Of a stretch of DNA of 64,000 bases, positions 58,800 to 64,000 are shown in pieces. This DNA is from Climacium dendroides. Its lineage: Eukaryota; Streptophyta; Bryopsida; Hypnales; Climaciaceae. The stretch lies in assembly GCA_950106755.1 (NCBI GenBank), contig CATNNA010000004.1:372001-436000 (forward strand), written 5' to 3'. The notes under the pieces were generated by a model. That model did not search any database, was not told the origin of the DNA, and saw only the letters and a program-made list of their open reading frames with translations. The stretch's first letter is position 1, and the number at the start of each line of letters is the position of its first letter. The translations under genes were made by a program, and so were the position numbers.

Positions 58800-61590
58800 A
58801 TTTTGAACAATTGCAACTTGTGTGTTATGTTTTTGGACATGCTTGCACGTCAAACCGATATAATTTATTGGTTTGGGTTTTATTAAATACAGCATGCTTT
58901 TTAGAGTATTTGTTATGAAATCCATTTCAAATGAAGAAGATAGTGTAGGAAAGCAATAGGGTTGTCTTAAAATTAAGTTTTTCCATGAATCCTAATTATT
59001 TTGAACAATTGCAACTTGTATGTTACGTTTTTGGACAAGCTTGGACGTCAAAACCGATATAAGTTATTCGTTTGGATTCTATTAAATACAACATGATTTT
59101 TAGATTATTTGTTTTGAAATCCATTTCAAATGAAGAAGATAGTGTAGGAAAGCAATAGGGTTGTCTTAAAATTAAGTTTTTCCATGAATCCTAATTATTT
59201 TGAACAATTGCAACTTGTGTGTTACGTTTTTGGACAAGCTTGGACGTCAAAACCGATATAAGTTATTCGTTTGGATTCTATTAAATACAACATGATTTTT
59301 AGATTATTTGTTTTGAAATCCATTTCAAATGAAGAAGATAGTGTAGGACAGCAATAGGGTTGTCTTAAAATTAAGTTTTTCCATGAATCCTAATTATTTT
59401 GAACAATTGCAACTTGTGTGTTACGTTTTTGGACATGCTTGCACGTGAAACCGATATAATTTATTGGTTTGGGTTTTTTTAAATACAGCATGCTTTTTAG
59501 AGTATTTGTTATGAAATCCATTTCAAATGAAGAAGATAGTGTAGGAAAGCAATAGGGTTGTCTTAAAATTAAGTTTTTCCATGAATCCTAATTATTTTGA
59601 ACAATTGCAACTTGTGTGTTACGTTTTTGGACATGCTTGCATGTCAAACCGATATAATTTATTGGTTTGGGTTTTATTAAATACAGCATGCTTTTTAGAG
59701 TATTTGTTATGAAATCCATTTCAAATGAAGAAGATAGTGTAGGACAGCAATAGGGTTGTCTTAAAATTAAGTTTTTCCATGAATCCTAATTATTTTGAAC
59801 AATTGCAACTTGTGTGTTACGTTTTTGGACATGCTTGCACGTCAAACCGATATAATTTATTGGTTTTGGGTTTTATTAAATACAGCATGCTTTTTCGAGT
59901 ATTTGTTTTGAAATCCATTTCAAATGAAGAAGATAGTGTAGGAAAGCAATAGGGTTGTCTTAAAATTAAGTTTTTCCATGAATCCTAATTATTTTGAACA
60001 ATTGCAACTTGTGTGTTACGTTTTTGGACAAGCTTGGACGTCAAAACCGATATAAGTTATTCGTTTGGATTCTATTAAATACAACATGATTTTTAGATTA
60101 TTTGTTTTGAAATCCATTTCAAATGAAGAAGATAGTGTAGGACAGCAATAGGGTTGTCTTAAAATTAAGTTTTTCCATGAATCCTAATTATTTTGAACAA
60201 TTGCAACTTGTGTGTTATGTTTTTGGACATGCTTGCACGTCAAACCGATATAATTTATTGGTTTGGGTTTTATTAAATACAGCATGCTTTTTAGAGTATT
60301 TGTTATGAAATCCATTTCAAATGAAGAAGATAGTGTAGGAAAGCAATAGGGTTGTCTTAAAATTAAGTTTTTCCATGAATCCTAATTATTTTGAACAATT
60401 GCAACTTGTATGTTACGTTTTTGGACAAGCTTGGACGTCAAAACCGATATAAGTTATTCGTTTGGATTCTATTAAATACAACATGATTTTTAGATTATTT
60501 GTTTTGAAATCCATTTCAAATGAAGAAGATAGTGTAGGAAAGCAATAGGGTTGTCTTAAAATTAAGTTTTTCCATGAATCCTAATTATTTTGAACAATTG
60601 CAACTTGTGTGTTACGTTTTTGGACAAGCTTGGACGTCAAAACCGATATAAGTTATTCGTTTGGATTCTATTAAATACAACATGATTTTTAGATTATTTG
60701 TTTTGAAATCCATTTCAAATGAAGAAGATAGTGTAGGACAGCAATAGGGTTGTCTTAAAATTAAGTTTTTCCATGAATCCTAATTATTTTGAACAATTGC
60801 AACTTGTGTGTTACGTTTTTGGACATGCTTGCACGTGAAACCGATATAATTTATTGGTTTGGGTTTTTTTAAATACAGCATGCTTTTTAGAGTATTTGTT
60901 ATGAAATCCATTTCAAATGAAGAAGATAGTGTAGGAAAGCAATAGGGTTGTCTTAAAATTAAGTTTTTCCATGAATCCTAATTATTTTGAACAATTGCAA
61001 CTTGTGTGTTACGTTTTTGGACATGCTTGCATGTCAAACCGATATAATTTATTGGTTTGGGTTTTATTAAATACAGCATGCTTTTTAGAGTATTTGTTAT
61101 GAAATCCATTTCAAATGAAGAAGATAGTGTAGGACAGCAATAGGGTTGTCTTAAAATTAAGTTTTTCCATGAATCCTAATTATTTTGAACAATTGCAACT
61201 TGTGTGTTACGTTTTTGGACATGCTTGCACGTCAAACCGATATAATTTATTGGTTTTGGGTTTTATTAAATACAGCATGCTTTTTCGAGTATTTGTTTTG
61301 AAATCCATTTCAAATGAAGAAGATAGTGTAGGAAAGCAATAGGGTTGTCTTAAAATTAAGTTTTTCCATGAATCCTAATTATTTTGAACAATTGCAACTT
61401 GTGTGTTACGTTTTTGGACAAGCTTGGACGTCAAAACCGATATAAGTTATTCGTTTGGATTCTATTAAATACAACATGATTTTTAGATTATTTGTTTTGA
61501 AATCCATTTCAAATGAAGAAGATAGTGTAGGACAGCAATAGGGTTGTCTTAAAATTAAGTTTTTCCATGAATCCTAATTATTTTGAACAA
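58800..61590. repeat. Seven-monomer tandem block within the satellite
   Basis: TGTGTTATGT at 58821 and 60211, GCAACTTGTATG at 59011 and 60401, and GTTTTTTTAAATAC at about 59471 and 60861 are all offset by 1,390 bp, which is seven monomers. Two adjacent copies are present. Confidence 0.78.
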
Positions 61591-64000
61591 TTGCAACTTG
61601 TGTGTTACGTTTTTGGACATGCTTGGACGTCAAACCGATATAATTTATTGGTTTTGGGTTTTATTAAATACAGCATGCTTTTTCGAGTATTTGTTTTGAA
61701 ATCCATTTCAAATGAAGAAGATAGTGTAGGAAAGCAATAGGGTTGTCTTAAAATTAAGTTTTTCCATGAATCCTAATTATTTTGAACAATTGCAACTTGT
61801 GTGTTACGTTTTTGGACAAGCTTGGACGTCAAAACCGATATAAGTTATTCGTTTGGATTCTATTAAATACAACATGATTTTTAGATTATTTGTTTTGAAA
61901 TCCATTTCAAATGAAGAAGATAGTGTAGGACAGCAATAGGGTTGTCTTAAAATTAAGTTTTTCCATGAATCCTAATTATTTTGAACAATTGCAACTTGTG
62001 TGTTACGTTTTTGGACAAGCTTGGACGTCAAAACCGATATAAGTTATTCGTTTGGATTCTATTAAATACAACATGATTTTTAGATTATTTGTTTTGAAAT
62101 CCATTTCAAATGAAGAAGATAGTGTAGGAAAGCAATAGGGTTGTCTTAAAATTAAGTTTTTCCATGAATCCTAATTATTTTGAACAATTGCAACTTGTGT
62201 GTTACGTTTTTGGACAAGCTTGGACGTCAAAACCGATATAAGTTATTCGTTTGGATTCTATTAAATACAACATGATTTTTAGATTATTTGTTTTGAAATC
62301 CATTTCAAATGAAGAAGATAGTGTAGGAAAGCAATAGGGTTGTCTTAAAATTAAGTTTTTCCATGAATCCTAATTATTTTGAACAATTGCAACTTGTGTG
62401 TTACGTTTTTGGACATGCTTGGACGTCAAAACCGATATAATTTATTGGTTTGGGTTTTATTAAATACAGCATGCTTTTTAGAGTATTTGTTATGAAATCC
62501 ATTTCAAATGAAGAAGATAGTGTAGGAAAGCAATAGGGTTGTCTTAAAATTAAGTTTTTCCATGAATCCTAATTATTTTGAACAATTGCAACTTGTGTGT
62601 AACGTTTTTGGACAAACTTGGACGTCAAAACCGATATAAGTTATTCGTTTGGATTCTATTAAATACAACATGATTTTTAGATTATTTGTTTTGAAATCCA
62701 TTTCAAATGAAGAAGATAGTGTAGGACAGCAATAGGGTTGTCTTAAAATTAAGTTTTTCCATGAATCCTAATTATTTTGAACAATTGCAACTTGTGTGTT
62801 ACGTTTTTGGACATGCTTGCACGTCAAACCGATATAATTTATTGGTTTGGGTTTTTTTAAATACAGCATGCTTTTTAGAGTATTTGTTATGAAATCCATT
62901 TCAAATGAAGAAGATAGTGTAGGAAAGCAATAGGGTTGTCTTAAAATTAAGTTTTTCCATGAATCCTAATTATTTTGAACAATTGCAACTTGTGTGTTAC
63001 GTTTTTGGACATGCTTGCATGTCAAACCGATATAATTTATTGGTTTGGGTTTTATTAAATACAGCATGCTTTTTAGAGTATTTGTTATGAAATCCATTTC
63101 AAATGAAGAAGATAGTGTAGGAAAGCAATAGGGTTGTCTTAAAATTAAGTTTTTCCATGAATCCTAATTATTTTGAACAATTGCAACTTGTGTGTTACGT
63201 TTTTGGACAAGCTCGGACGTCAAAACCGATATAAGTTATTCGTTTGGATTCTATTAAATACAACATGATTTTTAGATTATTTGTTTTGAAATCCATTTCA
63301 AATGAAGAAGATAGTGTAGGAAAGCAATAGGGTTGTCTTAAAATTAAGTTTTTCCATGAATCCTAATTATTTTGAACAATTGCAACTTGTGTGTTACGTT
63401 TTTGGACATGCTTGCACGTCAAACCGATATAATTTATTGGTTTGGGTTTTATTAAATACAGCATGCTTTTTAGAGTATTTGTTTTGAAATCCATTTCAAA
63501 TGAAGAAGATAGTGTAGGAAAGCAATAGGGTTGTCTTAAAATTAAGTTTTTCCATGAATCCTAATTATTTTGAACAATTGCAACTTGTGTGTTACGTTTT
63601 TGGACATGCTTGCACGTCAAACCGATATAATTTATTGGTTTGGGTTTTATTAAATACAGCATGCTTTTTAGAGTATTTGTTATGAAATCCATTTCAAATG
63701 AAGAAGATCGTGTAGGAAAGCAATAGGGTTGTCTTAAAATTAAGTTTTTCCATGAATCCTAATTATTTTGAACAATTGCAACTTGTGTGTTACGTTTTTG
63801 GACATGCTTGCACGTCAAACCGATATAATTTATTGGTTTGGGTTTTATTAAATACAGCATGCTTTTTAGGGTATTTGTTTTGAAATCCACTTCAAATGAA
63901 GAAGCTAGTGTAGGAAAGCCATAGGGTTGTCTTAAAATTAAGTTTTTCCATGAATCCTAATTATTTTGAACAATTGCAACTTGTGTGTTACGTTTTTGGA

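Larger units (their letters stand above)
35147..64000. repeat. 198/199-bp tandem satellite, about 145 monomers
   Basis: Head-to-tail monomers run from a diverged first unit (35147) to the end of the window. Unit starts at 36131, 36329, 36527 and 36726 give periods of 198, 198 and 199. Class 1 (198 bp) carries CATGCTTGCACGTCAAACC, TTATTGGTTTGGG and CAGCATGC (an SphI site). Class 2 (199 bp) carries CAAGCTTGGACGTCAAAACC (a HindIII site), GTTATTCGTTTGG and GATTTTTAGATTATTTG. A class 1 variant has GGTTTTGGG and TTTTTCGAG. All share TTTTTCCATGAATCCTAATT and GAACAATTGCAACTTG. The first two units are the most diverged, as expected for an array edge. No coding capacity. Centromeric, pericentromeric or subtelomeric identity cannot be decided here. 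Confidence 0.97.

Noticed and set aside
35337..64000. CENP-B box in the satellite monomer
   Set aside because: ATTCGTTTGGATTC matches the start of the box but lacks the CGGG part.
35147..64000. Declaring the array a centromere
   Set aside because: Monomer length and block structure fit, but subtelomeric satellites can look the same and no chromatin data are available.

Overview
The window looks like nuclear DNA of a land plant or close streptophyte relative. Three things point that way: interstitial TTTAGGG (plant-type telomere) repeats, GT-AG introns, and decayed mobile elements whose stop codons mostly look like C-to-T changes. I cannot name the species. I found no rRNA, standard tRNA or CRISPR, and no clearly intact single-copy host gene. 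The window is mobile-element DNA (1-34.9 kb) running into a satellite array (35.1-64 kb).

Layout. 1-3.5 kb: diverged short tandem duplications and one possible RGG-box exon remnant. 3.5-8.25 kb: copy A of a DUF7869-like transposase gene (+), a pseudogene, preceded by seven 29-bp palindromes. 8.77-13.8 kb: a decayed multi-exon gene on the minus strand (called D here), reconstructed by eye across three introns. Its product has a ParB/sulfiredoxin-like region and a methyltransferase-like glycine-loop region. Palindromes lie in its 5' leader and in every intron. 14.6-22.2 kb: AT-rich and low-complexity DNA with two telomere-like stretches. 22.3-27.15 kb: copy B of the transposase (+), one frame of about 945 codons broken only by three nonsense codons and preceded by ten palindromes. 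27.3-29.5 kb: a gag-like reading frame with three in-frame TAG codons behind a TATA box. 30.8-31.6 kb: the 5' end of a related element, joined head to head to 31.6-32.9 kb, a 3'-truncated transposase copy C (-) with ten palindromes upstream. 34.87-34.99 kb: degenerate TTTAGGG array. 35.15-64 kb: about 145 tandem monomers of 198/199 bp.

The main candidate system is the set of 29-bp palindromes. All share a 10-bp outer arm (GCARTTYAGG and its reverse complement) around a 9-bp centre. The centre differs between transposase lineages A, B and C. Gene D, which is not a transposase, carries the B-type centre. The simplest reading is that the centres are lineage-specific binding sites (transposase subterminal sites or operators) and that B and D are, or were, parts of one divergently transcribed mobile element coding for a transposase and a ParB/methyltransferase-like protein.

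The satellite has two main monomer classes. Nested tandem duplications of 7, 9 and 12 monomers, and a 37-38-monomer displaced copy, show recent block amplification. It could be centromeric or subtelomeric; sequence alone does not decide.
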